DNA of 51,241 bases from an uncultured Caryophanales bacterium (GCA_947089915.1 CAMUMB010000004.1:1-51241), one strand, 5' to 3'; shown: positions 8,427 to 17,014, counted from the first letter of the stretch. A program made the numbers and translations. Notes: a model not told the origin generated them from the sequence alone.

Positions 8427-8783
8427 CTATCTTACAATTAATAAAGTACAAGAAAGTGTAGTATTTCTTTGCCCAGCTGGCGTATTTCCACCAATTACAA
8501 TAATGCAACCATAATTAATCTGTATGGTTGTTTTTTCATAAATGGAATGTACTTTCATTACTTTTGGAGAAATAGTCGTACATGTATATTTACTTTGAAT
8601 GTAATTACTCAGTAAATTAACAGAAAAAGGCTGACATATACTCTTAAATAAAGAAATACCGTAATTCAAATTCGGTTCTTTCAACTGATATAGATTATAC
8701 AAAAGGCCGTATAGAAACTTTGAATTTTTCAGATATAATTTATTATATTCTGTTTGAATGAGAAAAAGATAATATTTTCTCAT
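8427..8783 (-). CDS. SirA-like sporulation/replication regulator (tentative)
   Basis: 118 residues from the ATG at 8783, which has GGTGA five bases upstream; a longer version would need TTG at 8795. The N-terminus MRKYYLFLIQTEY, followed by a leucine/tyrosine-rich helix (FLYGLLYNLYQL) and ISLFKSICQPF, resembles the Bacillus SirA layout (a RHYYTYLI-like start and an IxYITQPI-like segment). Known SirA proteins bind DnaA domain I and block replication initiation at sporulation. The C-terminus ends in a beta-rich stretch. It lies opposite spoVS. The resemblance is by eye and weak; an unrelated lineage-specific protein is possible. Confidence 0.4.
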   Translation of the reverse strand: MRKYYLFLIQTEYNKLYLKNSKFLYGLLYNLYQLKEPNLNYGISLFKSICQPFSVNLLSNYIQSKYTCTTISPKVMKVHSIYEKTTIQINYGCIIVIGGNTPAGQRNTTLSCTLLIVR

Positions 8784-8842
8784 CAAAATCACCAAATATA
8801 ATATAACAATTTCTATATACTAATTTTGTCGAAAATGAAATT

Positions 8843-9745
8843 CTATGGATAAAACATAATACCACTAAAATTTAATCGAGAGTTTGAACTACCCTGTGCA
8901 GGTGTACCAAAACAGATTTGATAATAATCACTAATATCAATTTCCACATTTGTTCCTGAAGTAGCGCTCCATAATGTAGTATATTGATTCGAATTCGCAT
9001 CATCCACAGTCTTATATCCCCGAATATAAGGGTTCCCAAAAGAACTACCAGATGTTGTAATGGAATCTACAACTAATTTAGTATATCCGTTTGTAATTAC
9101 ACTTAATTCACGGTAATTCCAACCGCTACCATCAGAACTACCTCCAAAACTAGTAATTTGAAATGGTGCAGAACCTCCAGCTGTCCCCGTAATCAACTCA
9201 CCTTGTACAACAGCTGTCTTTCCTTCTTTGATCTCTTCTGCTTTCGCATCTCCTTGTTTCTTAAGTGTATTTAACTCTTCTTGTAATGTTTTTATCCTTT
9301 CATTTAATGTATCTACATCACTTATAATTTCAAAGTTTCCTGTTTCTCCATTATACTTACAGCTTCCACTACCTCCTCTTACTTCACTTTCTTCTATATC
9401 TTTATATGCATAATACTTTCCGTCACTTATACATACTACTGTTTTTCCATTCGTATTTAATATCAGTTTCCCCTCTTGTATTTTTCCTTTATATTCTAGT
9501 TTTTCTTCACTTATTTGAACTCCATTTGCAAAGTCAAATACAATTGGTTCTTGTATTCCTTCTTGTATATGTTCTGTATAATACATGTTTGCTGCATCTA
9601 CAAGTCCATATGCACTATCTTGTAATGATGATTTCTTACTCTTTTCTATCACATCCATGATCATTGGCGTTGCGATTAATGCAATCACTGCTAATATTAC
9701 GATTACCGCTAATAATTCTACTAATGTAAATCCTTTTCTTTTCAT
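8843..9745 (-). CDS. Type IV pilin-like surface protein with coiled coil and phage-fibre-like C-terminal region
   Basis: 300 residues. The N-terminus MKRKGFTLVELLAVIVILAV is a class III signal: cleavage after G5, F6 becoming N-methylated, E10 as the conserved Glu5, then a hydrophobic helix to about residue 30. A pilin-like globular region follows (to about 140). A short coiled coil starts at DTLNERIKTLQEELNTL, and then comes EIKEGKTAVVQGELITGT. That last motif matches a repeat often seen in tail-fibre proteins of gut Firmicutes phages (ILSGKTAYVNGxxITGT). The remaining roughly 110 residues are Ser/Gly/Thr-rich beta. No pilus assembly genes are nearby. A secreted or anchored adhesin is likely by inference. 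Confidence 0.75.
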   Translation of the reverse strand: MKRKGFTLVELLAVIVILAVIALIATPMIMDVIEKSKKSSLQDSAYGLVDAANMYYTEHIQEGIQEPIVFDFANGVQISEEKLEYKGKIQEGKLILNTNGKTVVCISDGKYYAYKDIEESEVRGGSGSCKYNGETGNFEIISDVDTLNERIKTLQEELNTLKKQGDAKAEEIKEGKTAVVQGELITGTAGGSAPFQITSFGGSSDGSGWNYRELSVITNGYTKLVVDSITTSGSSFGNPYIRGYKTVDDANSNQYTTLWSATSGTNVEIDISDYYQICFGTPAQGSSNSRLNFSGIMFYP

Positions 9746-9795
9746 TCTAACATCTCCTAATTCTATTTTGTATTTCTTTATTCTTTCTTATACTT

Positions 9796-9824
9796 AGTTT
9801 ACTACTTTATTTCACTACTTTCAA
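9796..9824 (-). promoter_or_regulatory. Promoter of the pilin-like gene
   Basis: TTGAAA (9824-9819), a 17-bp spacer, and TAAACT (9801-9796). The same elements are kept at the paralogue at 26507-26535 (TTGAAA, 17 bp, TGAACT). Confidence 0.65.
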
Positions 9825-9852
9825 TCTTTTTACTCCTTTCTTTATACCACTA

Positions 9853-9875
9853 AAAAGAGGGTTACCCCCTCGTTT
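9853..9875 (-). terminator. Terminator after the YtxH operon
   Basis: Minus-strand CGAGGGGGTAACCCTCTTTTT forms a short GC-rich hairpin followed by a T-run, about 50 bp after the YtxH stop codon and before the pilin promoter. Confidence 0.7.
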
Positions 9876-9921
9876 ACAAATAGCTAACACATACATTTCC
9901 TACTCGCAAACTATTTTATGA

Positions 9922-10350
9922 TTATTTCTCTTCTGTTTTTTCTAATCTATTTAATACTTCTTTTGTTACATCAATTGCTTTCTCACGAATTGCTTCTGCT
10001 GCTTTCTCTAAAACTGGCGTCCCCTTTTCCACTGCATACTCTACCAATTCTTCAGCCATATTTTGAATATCTTTTGCTTTCTTCTTTGCAATTTTAACTA
10101 CTTTTTCCTTATCTAACTCAGACAAACTCTCTTTAATTTCATAGATTTTATTCTCAATATTTTCTTTCACTTCTTTTTTGTCTAAATCTTTCACTTTTTT
10201 TAACATTTCATCAAATTTTTGTTTCAATTCTTTTCTAGTATCAGAACCTTTTTTTGGTGCGAATAAAACACCTAACCCAGCTCCAATTGCAACTCCAGCT
10301 AGTAACTTCCCAACTCCTTTTTTCCTTTTCGTTTGTTTATCCTTCTTCAT
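9922..10350 (-). CDS. YtxH-domain general stress protein
   Basis: About 142 residues from the ATG at 10350, chosen because GAGGAGG lies just upstream; the longer frame to 10422 has no RBS. A basic N-terminus is followed by a glycine-rich membrane segment LAGVAIGAGLGVLFAPKKG, with APKKGSDTRKEL the YtxH (DUF745-like) signature. A long charged helix, probably coiled coil or apolipoprotein-like, follows. YtxH proteins are membrane-associated stress proteins of unknown mechanism. It overlaps the DUF948-like gene by 14 bp, so the two are translationally coupled; DUF948 and YtxH proteins are often adjacent in Bacillota. Confidence 0.85.
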   Translation of the reverse strand: MKKDKQTKRKKGVGKLLAGVAIGAGLGVLFAPKKGSDTRKELKQKFDEMLKKVKDLDKKEVKENIENKIYEIKESLSELDKEKVVKIAKKKAKDIQNMAEELVEYAVEKGTPVLEKAAEAIREKAIDVTKEVLNRLEKTEEK

Positions 10351-10639
10351 TTTCTTCCTCCTCCACTTTCTTTTTTCTTTTATGAGAAAATAACCCAGTA
10401 ACAGCTCCAGTAATAAAATCAATCACTTTATCACCAACATTGGAAATCACATCTGTTGTATTATCAATTAAACTAAATACACCATCCAATTTTCTCGCCT
10501 TATTACTGACATCATCTACAACTGTATTGATTTTTTTCAAGGTACCCATACATTTAATTATAAATATAATTAGAACAATTAATAGTACTGCACCTAGTAT
10601 ATATAATATGATTGGAAATACTGTATTAACACATTCCAT
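10337..10639 (-). CDS. DUF948-like single-pass membrane protein
   Basis: 100 residues with one N-terminal membrane helix (about 8-30, VFPIILYILGAVLLIVLII). An amphipathic helix follows (LKKINTVVDDVSNKARKLDGVFSLIDNTTDVIS), typical of DUF948 proteins paired with YtxH, and then a basic/acidic tail (SHKRKKKVEEEENEE). It starts in a TAATG overlap with the preceding gene and overlaps YtxH at its end. Function unknown; position suggests an envelope-stress unit. Confidence 0.7.
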   Translation of the reverse strand: MECVNTVFPIILYILGAVLLIVLIIFIIKCMGTLKKINTVVDDVSNKARKLDGVFSLIDNTTDVISNVGDKVIDFITGAVTGLFSHKRKKKVEEEENEEG

Positions 10640-11661
10640 TATTCTTCATCCCTTTTCTCATACATTGCATCTACTAAATTCAGTAATTCACTTTCAGTTA
10701 AATCTTCCGATGTTTCTTCATCTAGTTGTTCATTCACTTGTTTTGATTCTTCTTTACTTGTTTCCTCTAATGGTTGTTCAACAACAGGTTTTTCTTCTTT
10801 TATTGTTTGTTCCTCCGCATGTTTCATTTGAATTTCATCTGTAATATCTTCTGCAGAACTTTCATTGATATACTCATTAATCTCTTCTAACTTTTTCTTT
10901 TGTTCTTCTAATTGTTTCGCAAGTAGTATGGTATCTTCATCCATATCTTCTTCATTGGGTGCAAATGGCTCATTGCTACTTGAATCTTGAGTATCCTCTA
11001 ATATAGAATTCCTTACAATATCATTATCTTCTATAGTTGGTTTAGATTCTTCTTCATATTGCAATTCGCCAAATATGTCAATGCCTGTTTCTACTGGTTT
11101 TTCGGTTGCTGATTCTTCTATGTCATTAAACAAAATAGACTTATTTCCAAATAAAGTATCCTCTAGATCATCTTCTAATGTACCAAAGGCTTTATTGCGG
11201 ATATCATCCACTGTTACTCTTCTTGGCCTTCTAGTATAATCGTCTGGCTGTTCTTTACGCGTAGGAATATCCTCTTTTCTATAGTTTTTATCTAAAACTC
11301 CATATACTGGTGAAATAATTGGGGAAGCTTCAAATCTGCGTTGTTCTACCTTTTGTACCTTTGTTCCTTGATAAGCTTCTGATTTTGGTATTTCTTTTTT
11401 AACAGGTCTTTGTTCCTTTTTTGGCTTTTCTAAATCATCAAAATCCTTATCATCAAAATAAAGAGGAAAAGAAATTTTATCTTCTTTATTAATAGCAACA
11501 CTATCAGATATCTTTTCACTAACTGATTCTGTCTTAATCTCCCTTGTTTCCCTTTTTGGAGAAGGAATCTCTACATGTCTAACCTCTTTTTTAATCGGTT
11601 TTACAACTTCCTCTTCAACTTCCTCCGTAAATAGATTTTTAAATTTATCCATTAAACCCAT
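10639..11661 (-). CDS. Acidic, largely disordered protein with N-terminal amphipathic helix
   Basis: 340 residues, rich in Glu, Asp, Lys and Ser; almost no globular content is apparent. The N-terminus MGLMDKFKNLFTEE looks like a membrane-targeting amphipathic helix and is similar in style to the start of SepF proteins. A hydrophobic island ASPIISPVYGVLDKNY (about 111-126) and RRVTVDDIRNKAFGTLEDD (about 146-164) stand out as the likely conserved interaction motifs. The C-terminus has helical acidic repeats ending in TESELLNLVDAMYEK. It lies between a lipoprotein gene and the DUF948/YtxH pair, with a 1-bp overlap downstream. Not recognised as a known family; a membrane-peripheral scaffold is inference. 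Confidence 0.7.
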   Translation of the reverse strand: MGLMDKFKNLFTEEVEEEVVKPIKKEVRHVEIPSPKRETREIKTESVSEKISDSVAINKEDKISFPLYFDDKDFDDLEKPKKEQRPVKKEIPKSEAYQGTKVQKVEQRRFEASPIISPVYGVLDKNYRKEDIPTRKEQPDDYTRRPRRVTVDDIRNKAFGTLEDDLEDTLFGNKSILFNDIEESATEKPVETGIDIFGELQYEEESKPTIEDNDIVRNSILEDTQDSSSNEPFAPNEEDMDEDTILLAKQLEEQKKKLEEINEYINESSAEDITDEIQMKHAEEQTIKEEKPVVEQPLEETSKEESKQVNEQLDEETSEDLTESELLNLVDAMYEKRDEE

Positions 11662-11673
11662 TATACATCACCT

Positions 11674-12294
11674 CTAATTTTCATTATTTTCTGCCTCTAT
11701 ATCCGCATCATATGTTTCACCTGTAATTGATGATTCGGGATTCTTGGAAGCAAATGTATCATATTTTTCCTCACGATTCGTAAGATAATCTTCTTGTAAC
11801 ATTAGTTCAATCACATTATCATTAAATTTTACAGTAGATAAAATATAAGATGCATTTAAAATAACATTTTCTATCTCATTCTTATTTACTAATGCTTCTA
11901 TTTTTGCATAATTATACATAAAATCAATGCGATATTTGTCATTTTCTTTTGTAATTTCTAAATAACCTTCTTTTGAACCTTCTATCTTTTTTGAATAATA
12001 TAAATTATCCTTTTCTTGGTAATTCGTTTTTATTTTATAAAAGTAGGAAACTGCATCAATATAAAGGTAATAATACACTCCATTTGAATATAATTTATCA
12101 TTGAGTTCATCTGTATCCATATAAGATACACCTCTTGGAACATAGTATTTATATCCTTTTCCAACTTGATTATATAAATTATTTTCCTTTGAGAGTACTA
12201 CAGACAAAATATTATCAATACTACTCGTATCGATTCTGACAATTGTACAACCTGTTGCCAATATGCACAGGAGTAAAATTATTAACTTTTTCAT
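11674..12294 (-). CDS. Predicted lipoprotein, 206 residues
   Basis: The N-terminus MKKLIILLLCILATGC is a signal peptide with lipobox LATGC, so the mature protein starts at C16 with a lipid anchor on the outer membrane face. The mature part has alternating charged and aromatic beta-like segments (GVYYYLYIDAVSYFYKIK) and a C-terminal acidic tail. It is 12 bp upstream of the acidic disordered protein gene and heads the four-gene operon that ends with YtxH. No family recognised. Confidence 0.75.
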   Translation of the reverse strand: MKKLIILLLCILATGCTIVRIDTSSIDNILSVVLSKENNLYNQVGKGYKYYVPRGVSYMDTDELNDKLYSNGVYYYLYIDAVSYFYKIKTNYQEKDNLYYSKKIEGSKEGYLEITKENDKYRIDFMYNYAKIEALVNKNEIENVILNASYILSTVKFNDNVIELMLQEDYLTNREEKYDTFASKNPESSITGETYDADIEAENNEN

Positions 12295-12314
12295 CTTTCA
12301 CCACTCTTACTATC

Positions 12315-12342
12315 AGTATATCAAATTATTTCAATTTGCAAA
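12315..12342 (-). promoter_or_regulatory. Putative promoter of the lipoprotein-YtxH operon
   Basis: TTTGCA (12342-12337), a 16-bp spacer, and TATACT (12320-12315), 21 bp before the lipoprotein start. The -10 is good, the -35 approximate. Confidence 0.45.
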
Positions 12343-12378
12343 AGTATTTTTCAAAAAGGACGTCTACTTATTGTAAAG

Positions 12379-13008
12379 CTATTTTTCAATTTCCATTTGA
12401 TAAATAGGATATCCTTTGTTTGAAAATTTAATCTCATATTCAGTTGCAATATTATCTTCTAATTTATCATCATATAAATTAAGGGAAATCTGTTTAATTT
12501 GATATCCATAATTTGTACAAGATATAATAGAATATTCAAATAGCTTTCGATTATCTGTTTTCATTATAATATGTTTTTTCTCTTTGAAAATGGAATCATA
12601 TTCTTTTAAAAAATGAAAGCTCGTTAATCTTCTTTTTTCATGCCTATTTTTAGGCCAAGGATCTGAGAAATTTAGATAAACAGTTTCTATCTCTTTATCA
12701 AATATCTGATCAATATCTTTTGCATCCATAGAAATTATTTTTAAATTAGGGAGTTTTTGTAGTTCTAACTGATGAACTGCCTTAACTAATACACTATAAT
12801 ATTTTTCAATTCCAATAAAATTAATATTGGGGTAACGAATTGCCTTTTCTATTAGAAATTTTCCTTTACCCATTCCGATTTCTATGTGAATTGGATTGTT
12901 ATTTGAAAAACAAGAAGCCCAATTTCTACAATGCAATGTAGGATTTTCTACAATATAAGGAGATTGCAATACAGTTTCTTTCGCACCTTTTATATTTCGT
13001 AAACGCAT
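12379..13008 (-). CDS. trmB: tRNA (guanine-N7)-methyltransferase
   Basis: 209 residues, normal for TrmB, which methylates G46 of tRNA using S-adenosylmethionine. Family signatures are in order: N-terminal MRLRNIKGAKE, SAM motif IHIEIGMGKGKFL, GIEKYYSVL, and the strongly conserved YLNFSDPWPKNRHEKRRL, with a final ATEYEIKF. AAGGAGG lies upstream of the start. A monocistronic gene with its own promoter at 13036-13063. Confidence 0.96.
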   Translation of the reverse strand: MRLRNIKGAKETVLQSPYIVENPTLHCRNWASCFSNNNPIHIEIGMGKGKFLIEKAIRYPNINFIGIEKYYSVLVKAVHQLELQKLPNLKIISMDAKDIDQIFDKEIETVYLNFSDPWPKNRHEKRRLTSFHFLKEYDSIFKEKKHIIMKTDNRKLFEYSIISCTNYGYQIKQISLNLYDDKLEDNIATEYEIKFSNKGYPIYQMEIEK

Positions 13009-13035
13009 TTTAATCCTCCTTAGTAAACCATAACT

Positions 13036-13063
13036 AGTATACCATAATTATTCCTTTTTTCAA
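13036..13063 (-). promoter_or_regulatory. trmB promoter
   Basis: TTGAAA (13063-13058), a 16-bp spacer, and TATACT (13041-13036), 28 bp before the trmB start. Confidence 0.7.
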
Positions 13064-13079
13064 AAAAATAAATTAGTCA

Positions 13080-13113
13080 AAAATGGAAAGAACAGATTGT
13101 AATCTGTTCCATA
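13080..13113 (-). terminator. Terminator of the small lipoprotein gene
   Basis: Minus-strand GGAACAGATTACAATCTGTTC hairpin (about 13111-13091) followed by TTTCCATTTTT, directly after the stop codon at 13121. Confidence 0.8.
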
Positions 13114-13120
13114 ACATAAT

Positions 13121-13462
13121 TTAATCTTCTTTTGTATGTGTATATCCACCAAGGATTAATTTATCTTCTTCCATTCGATAATTAAGGGAATCTGTTTTTC
13201 CATCACTATATGTAATTTCTATTGTATTATCCTTTTTCTCATAGGTACAACTGTTTTCAATTACCATATCTGTAATCAATGTTTTCTTGCATGTCTTGTC
13301 TTTTTGGAATTCATATGTCTGTGTAATTTCGCCATACATTCCCAGTTCATATTTTGTTGTCCACTTTCCAATCAATTCTTCTTTTGATTCTTTCTTCCTA
13401 CATCCTGTTAGTATGCCTGCTAATGTGATAAATGTTACAATTATAATTATTTGTTTTTTCAT
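13121..13462 (-). CDS. Small lipoprotein with lipocalin-like beta domain
   Basis: About 113 residues from the ATG at 13462 (AAGGAGGAACAA upstream; the 13486 start lacks an RBS). Signal peptide MKKQIIIIVTFITLAGILTGC with lipobox LTGC. The mature part LIGKWTTKYELG, TYEFQKDKTC and TIEITYSDGKTDSLNYRMEEDKLIL is the pattern of small extracytoplasmic beta-barrel or lipocalin-like domains in which a GxW motif opens the barrel. Binding partner unknown. It is transcribed alone from its own promoter, just after the leuS terminator. Confidence 0.7.
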   Translation of the reverse strand: MKKQIIIIVTFITLAGILTGCRKKESKEELIGKWTTKYELGMYGEITQTYEFQKDKTCKKTLITDMVIENSCTYEKKDNTIEITYSDGKTDSLNYRMEEDKLILGGYTHTKED

Positions 13463-13514
13463 TTGTTCCTCCTTATTGGAATACATCTATTACGTATTCA
13501 ACTACCTTACCTAT

Positions 13515-13543
13515 AGTATACTATTTAATTTTACTTAATTCAA
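13515..13543 (-). promoter_or_regulatory. Promoter of the small lipoprotein gene
   Basis: TTGAAT (13543-13538), a 17-bp spacer, and TATACT (13520-13515). Confidence 0.75.
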
Positions 13544-13573
13544 GAAAGAAAGAGGACTTTTTTCCTCTTTCGT
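13544..13573 (-). terminator. leuS terminator
   Basis: Minus-strand GAAAGAGGAAAAAAGTCCTCTTTC hairpin followed by a T-rich tract, about 20 bp after the leuS stop codon. Confidence 0.8.
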
Positions 13574-13589
13574 TCATTTTTTACTACTA

Positions 13590-16406
13590 TTACTTCACAA
13601 CAATATTAACTAACTTTTTAGGAACCGTAATTACTTTTATAATTTCTTTATCTTCCAAATGTATTTTGACATTCGGAATATCTTTTGCAAGTGTTTCCAT
13701 TTCTTCTTTCGTAGTACTTGTAGATACTTCTATTTTACCTCTTACTTTTCCATTTACTTGCACAATCATTTCATAGGTATCTTCCACTGTCTTTGATTCC
13801 TCATAAGTAGGCCAAGTGGAAACTGCAATGGTTTCATCATGTCCTAAATATGTATGCCATATTTCTTCTGTCATATGTGGACAAACAGGATTTAATAATT
13901 GAATAAAACCTTCTGCATATTCTCTTGATATTTTATCTTCTTTATATACTGCATTGATAAAAATCATCATTTGACTAATTGCAGTATTAAAGTTAAGTGT
14001 CTCATAATCATTAGTAACTTTCTTAACTGTTTGATGATAGATTTTTTCTAATTCAGGTGTAGTTTCTTCCACCATTTTTCCTTCTTCAAAAATACGATAA
14101 ACTCTATCCAAGAATTTTTTAGAACCATCTAATCCCGTTTGACTCCAAGGTTTATCTGCTTGTAATGGTCCCATAAACATTTCATACAAACGTAAGGCAT
14201 CCGCACCATGACTTTCCACTACATCACTTGGGTTCACTACATATTCGGGATATCTTTTTCCCATCTTGATTCCGTTAGCTCCTAAAATCATACCTTGATG
14301 TACTAGTTTTTGGAATGGTTCTTTCACAGGAACAATTCCTTTATCATACAAGTATTCATTCCAAAATCTTGAATATAATAAATGTCCAACCGCATGTTCT
14401 GGTCCACCAACGTATAAATCAACTGGTAACCAGTGTTTCAAAAGTTCAGGATCTGCGATTGCATCTTCATTATTTGGATCAATGTATCTTAAGAAATACC
14501 AACTAGAGCCAGCACTTCCTGGCATAGTAGATGTTTCCCGAATACCTTCTATCCCATCTATTTCAACATGTTTCCATTCTTCTGCATTCTCCAAAGGTGC
14601 TTTGCCATTTCTACCCTTATAATCATCCATCTTTGGTAATATTAATGGAAGTTCTTCATCTTCTAAGACACGATCTGTTTCATCCTCCATATGCACAATT
14701 GGAACTGGTTCTCCCCAATAACGTTGACGAGCAAAAATCCAATCTCTCAATCTATAATTAATCTGTTTTTTTCCAACATGGTGTTCTTCTAACCAAGCAA
14801 TCATTTTTTGGATTGCTTCTTCTTTATAAAGTCCATTTAAAAATTCAGAATTGATGTGAATTCCATCCCCTGTCATCGCACCACCGTTTTCGGTATATTC
14901 AAATGTTTTGAGATGCAATGCATCCTTGATTTCCTCAAGTACTATATCCTTAGAAACCCATTCTACATCAAATGCTTCATCCTCATCCAGATTTTGAGTT
15001 TGTTTATTATGACTTTTTAATTCAAATAGAAAACCTGTACATTCAATTTGAAAATACTTATCTTTATTATGTGCATAATAATGATGTCTAATTTTAAAAG
15101 TTTCTTTTAACTGTTCAATATCTGTATATCCAGTTTCTTCGGCAACTTCACGAAACGCACATTCTAATGGTGTTTCTCCTTCTTTTATCGTTCCACCTAT
15201 AAATAATCGTCCACCCAATTGATGCCAATTAATGGTTAAATACTGATCCGTTTCCTGATCATGCACAATCGCAACAATACTATTTTTTTGAGATTCATTT
15301 TCTTTTGTCTCTCCTGTTTCCTCTTCAAGAACTTGAATGATTGGAATATTGAATTTTTTCGCAAATTCATAGTCTCTATCATCGTGGGCAGGTACCGCCA
15401 TAATAGCTCCTGTTCCATAAGTTGCGAGTACATAGTCTGAAATCCAAATAGGAATTTCTTTATTGTTCACAGGATTAATTGCATAAGCTCCTGTAAATAC
15501 ACCTGTTTTGTCTTTACTCAGTTCTGTTCTTTCTAATTCTGATTTGGTCGCACAGATTCTTTGATATTCTTCTATCGCTTCTTTTTGTTCTTCTGTTGTA
15601 ATTTCATTTACAATTTTATGTTCTGGAGATAAGACACAATAAGTTGCTCCAAATAAAGTATCACAGCGTGTTGTAAATACAGTAAATGTATGATGGGTAT
15701 TCGCTACTTTAAAATCCACTAAAGCACCCACTGATTTTCCAATCCAATTTCTTTGAATTTCTTTGGTAGATTCAGGCCAATCTAGATCATCTAAGTTATT
15801 CAATAATTTTTCCGCATAGGCAGGAATATCCATAACCCATTGCTTCATATTCTTACGAACAACTGGATATCCACCACGTTCACTTTTCCCATCAATCACT
15901 TCATCATTGGATAGCACAGTTCCTAATTCTTCGCACCAGTTAACAGGCATATCTATATACTTGGCATACCCATCTAAATATAGTTGCTTAAAAATCCATT
16001 GTGTCCATTTATAGTAAGTTGGATTGGTTGTAGATATTTCCCTACTCCAATCATAGGCAAAACCAAGTGATTTTAGTTGTCCCTTAAATGTTTTAATGTT
16101 ATCAAGTGTAAATTGTTCTGGATGATTTCCTGTATTAATTGCATATTGTTCTGCAGGTAAACCAAAAGCATCCCAGCCCATTGGGTGTAACACATTATAC
16201 CCTTGCATTTTTTTCATACGTGTTACAATATCGGTTGCCGTATATCCTTCTGGATGCCCTGCATGTAACCCTACGCCTGATGGATAAGGAAACATATCTA
16301 ATGCATAGAATTTTGGTTTTGAAAAATCCCATACATCGGTTTTGAATGTTTCATTTTCTTCCCAGTATGTTTGCCACTTTTTTTCAGTTTCTTTAAAATT
16401 ATACAT
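13590..16406 (-). CDS. leuS: Leucyl-tRNA synthetase with a Nudix domain inserted in the editing domain
   Basis: 938 residues, against roughly 800-810 for the usual Bacillus enzyme. The class I signature is GLHAGH (46-51). The editing domain shows [13 protein letters not shown] (244-256) and [19 protein letters not shown] (331-349). Catalytic-core and anticodon regions follow, with a KMGKR variant of KMSKS. At residues about 372-505, between IPIIQVLE and the normal [16 protein letters not shown], there is an extra domain with a complete Nudix box: G405, E411, R419, E420, E423, E424, G426 in the spacing GX5EX7REUXEEXGU. The insertion is in frame with no lesions, so the fused enzyme is probably made. 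It is two bases downstream of a small membrane-protein gene and under a Leu T-box. What the Nudix part hydrolyses is unknown. Confidence 0.95.
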   Translation of the reverse strand: MYNFKETEKKWQTYWEENETFKTDVWDFSKPKFYALDMFPYPSGVGLHAGHPEGYTATDIVTRMKKMQGYNVLHPMGWDAFGLPAEQYAINTGNHPEQFTLDNIKTFKGQLKSLGFAYDWSREISTTNPTYYKWTQWIFKQLYLDGYAKYIDMPVNWCEELGTVLSNDEVIDGKSERGGYPVVRKNMKQWVMDIPAYAEKLLNNLDDLDWPESTKEIQRNWIGKSVGALVDFKVANTHHTFTVFTTRCDTLFGATYCVLSPEHKIVNEITTEEQKEAIEEYQRICATKSELERTELSKDKTGVFTGAYAINPVNNKEIPIWISDYVLATYGTGAIMAVPAHDDRDYEFAKKFNIPIIQVLEEETGETKENESQKNSIVAIVHDQETDQYLTINWHQLGGRLFIGGTIKEGETPLECAFREVAEETGYTDIEQLKETFKIRHHYYAHNKDKYFQIECTGFLFELKSHNKQTQNLDEDEAFDVEWVSKDIVLEEIKDALHLKTFEYTENGGAMTGDGIHINSEFLNGLYKEEAIQKMIAWLEEHHVGKKQINYRLRDWIFARQRYWGEPVPIVHMEDETDRVLEDEELPLILPKMDDYKGRNGKAPLENAEEWKHVEIDGIEGIRETSTMPGSAGSSWYFLRYIDPNNEDAIADPELLKHWLPVDLYVGGPEHAVGHLLYSRFWNEYLYDKGIVPVKEPFQKLVHQGMILGANGIKMGKRYPEYVVNPSDVVESHGADALRLYEMFMGPLQADKPWSQTGLDGSKKFLDRVYRIFEEGKMVEETTPELEKIYHQTVKKVTNDYETLNFNTAISQMMIFINAVYKEDKISREYAEGFIQLLNPVCPHMTEEIWHTYLGHDETIAVSTWPTYEESKTVEDTYEMIVQVNGKVRGKIEVSTSTTKEEMETLAKDIPNVKIHLEDKEIIKVITVPKKLVNIVVK

Positions 16407-16408
16407 AA

Positions 16409-16762
16409 TTAATCTTCCTTCCTTTTATGTTTGATTTGATAACTTTTTCCAATGATATGATATACCAATAATTGAAACGGAATTAAAACCGCAAAAGCAA
16501 GTAACATTTTAAGTAATAGATTATTTGTCATTCCAACAACACACAAAGTTACAGTAATAATGGTTGCATTCGCTAAGGCAATCACATGTGCGAGTCCCTT
16601 AATAGATATGGTGTTCGTATCTAAATGGTATACGTTTTCTAAATATTTGACATAGGTATTGTTACGAAATTGTGACAATTTCTTTTTACGAATAATCACA
16701 AATAAAACATAACTCAAATAAAGAATGATAAAAACAATTCCATAAAATAATATTTCTTTCAT
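16409..16762 (-). CDS. Small membrane protein between the Leu T-box and leuS
   Basis: 117 residues with an N-terminal membrane helix (about 4-25), a cytoplasmic basic stretch ([20 protein letters not shown]), two further hydrophobic segments (about 58-80 and 85-105) and a basic tail. Not recognised as a known family. It has an AGAGGTG ribosome binding site, follows the T-box terminator directly, and ends two bases before the leuS start, so it is co-regulated by leucine-tRNA charging. A link to leucine supply is inference from position only. Confidence 0.75.
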   Translation of the reverse strand: MKEILFYGIVFIILYLSYVLFVIIRKKKLSQFRNNTYVKYLENVYHLDTNTISIKGLAHVIALANATIITVTLCVVGMTNNLLLKMLLAFAVLIPFQLLVYHIIGKSYQIKHKRKED

Positions 16763-16780
16763 AAATTCACCTCTTCACAC

Positions 16781-16980
16781 AAAAAAGCATTATGTTTAAG
16801 GACGGAATATCCGCGGTACCACCTTAATTCATAATACTTATGCTCTCTTACATTTAACGCATGTCTACGCCTTTTAGGAACTCCAAAGCAAGTTCATTTT
16901 GTTCATCCCAAAGTTTTCACCAACCACTTTGTCTCTAATATGACATCTCAAAATTACTACTCTTCTTCTTCGTTTTTCTG
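16781..16980 (-). promoter_or_regulatory. Leu T-box leader of the leuS operon (specifier CTT)
   Basis: T-box core AAGGTGGTACCGCGG (about 16825-16811), with a terminator formed by GCATAAGTATTATGAATTAAG and CTTAAACATAATGC, ending in TTTTTT at 16786-16781. In stem I, AATTTTG pairs with CAAAAT, which is followed directly by GAA-CTT-GC; the specifier CTT (16892-16890) is a leucine codon, fitting leuS. Confidence 0.93.
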
Positions 16981-16985
16981 TTATT

Positions 16986-17014
16986 AGTATAATATAAAAC
17001 ATGAGAGAATGCAA
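16986..17014 (-). promoter_or_regulatory. leuS operon promoter
   Basis: TTGCAT (17014-17009), a 17-bp spacer, and TATACT (16991-16986), immediately upstream of the T-box leader. Confidence 0.8.

Larger units (their letters stand above)
9757..9925 (-). repeat. Upstream cassette shared with the second pilin gene
   Basis: The stretch upstream of this pilin gene and the one at 26470-26635 are near-identical over about 165 bp. The shared part runs from CATAAAATAGTTT through a hairpin (GAGGGGGTAACCCTC or close variant, then a T-run) and the promoter to the RBS area. The genes upstream (YtxH and CPBP) are unrelated, so the block travelled or was duplicated with the pilin genes. Confidence 0.85.

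Noticed and set aside
9228-9797. Plus-strand ORFs opposite the pilin gene
   Set aside because: Low-complexity Ser/Leu/Phe products that mirror the coiled coil and signal region; no RBS; a real gene is on the minus strand.
10639-11661. Second SepF
   Set aside because: Only the first dozen residues resemble SepF; the SepF core domain is absent, and a true sepF is at 50727-51137.
13590-16406. Nudix segment in leuS as an assembly chimera with the Nudix gene at 45461-46075
   Set aside because: The two Nudix domains differ throughout, and the LeuRS sequence is in frame on both sides of the insert.
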